From Atlantibacter sp032075065 (GTDB lineage: Bacteria; Pseudomonadota; Gammaproteobacteria; Enterobacterales; Enterobacteriaceae): 15,096 bases of DNA. Made by a program: the position numbers and the translations under genes. Below, in pieces: positions 15,045 to 15,096 of this stretch (positions are counted from its first letter, which is position 1; every line of letters begins with the position of its first letter). The notes below the pieces were generated by a model. It was not told the DNA's origin, made no database searches, and was given only the letters and a program-made list of their open reading frames with translations. The stretch spans positions 1-15,096 of the forward strand of contig NZ_DAMAZC010000102.1 of the NCBI RefSeq assembly GCF_032075065.1, read 5' to 3'.

Positions 15045-15096
15045 GGAAGGTGCGAATAAGCGGGGAAATTCTTCTCGGCTGACTCAGTCATTTCAT
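15045..15096 (-). mobile_element. End of an IS5-type insertion sequence (continues beyond the window)
   Basis: From GGAAGGTGCGAATAAG at 15045-15060 to the window end, the sequence matches what I recall of one terminus of E. coli IS5 and the closely related ISKpn26 type, on the side downstream of the transposase gene. The transposase would then be encoded on the minus strand, outside the window. CTAG at 15041-15044, directly outside the inverted repeat, fits the YTAR target that IS5 duplicates. Only one copy of the target is visible. Confidence 0.87.

Overview
The window looks like chromosomal DNA of a member of the Enterobacteriaceae in the Klebsiella/Enterobacter/Kosakonia range. It is GC-rich over most of its length. 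NhoA, the YbiV/SupH-type phosphatase, UmuD, UmuC and YaiL are recognisably close to the E. coli proteins but clearly not identical. The genus cannot be fixed from sequence reading alone. No rRNA, tRNA or CRISPR array was seen.

Left part (1-4825), all on the + strand: the end of an MFS permease is followed by a tartrate/D-malate dehydrogenase and a glycerate 2-kinase/hydroxypyruvate reductase. These three form a compact tartrate-catabolism operon (ttuBCD type) that would convert tartrate or D-malate to glycerate-level intermediates. Next come an arylamine N-acetyltransferase (nhoA) and a HAD-IIB sugar phosphatase of the YbiV/SupH type.

Middle (4826-10045): a 49-codon orphan coding tail lies on the minus strand, in the same frame as the LuxR-type regulator that precedes it. 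The regulator is AT-rich and is divergent from a 1365-residue type Va autotransporter, across an AT-rich gap of about 316 bp. The regulator, the gap and the 5' part of the autotransporter share low GC. The rest of the passenger and the beta-barrel are GC-rich like the host. This looks like an acquired or mosaic surface-adhesin module with its own regulator. A strong terminator closes it.

Right-centre (10046-12963): the two pol V genes are present but separated. umuD has its own LexA box and its own terminator. A convergent class I glutamine amidotransferase lies between the two genes. umuC follows with a second, separate LexA box about 100 bp upstream and a possible 33-codon leader ORF that overlaps its start. 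In E. coli, umuD and umuC are adjacent in a single LexA-controlled operon, so this arrangement implies independent SOS control of the two subunits.

Right end (12964-15096): a cold-shock-domain protein and YaiL (DUF2058) follow on the + strand. A nested inverted-repeat region comes next, then a convergent unrecognised minus-strand gene ending in a basic/hydrophobic tail. The terminal 52 bases are the end of an IS5-type insertion sequence beside a CTAG target site, 33 bp upstream of that gene's GTG start.
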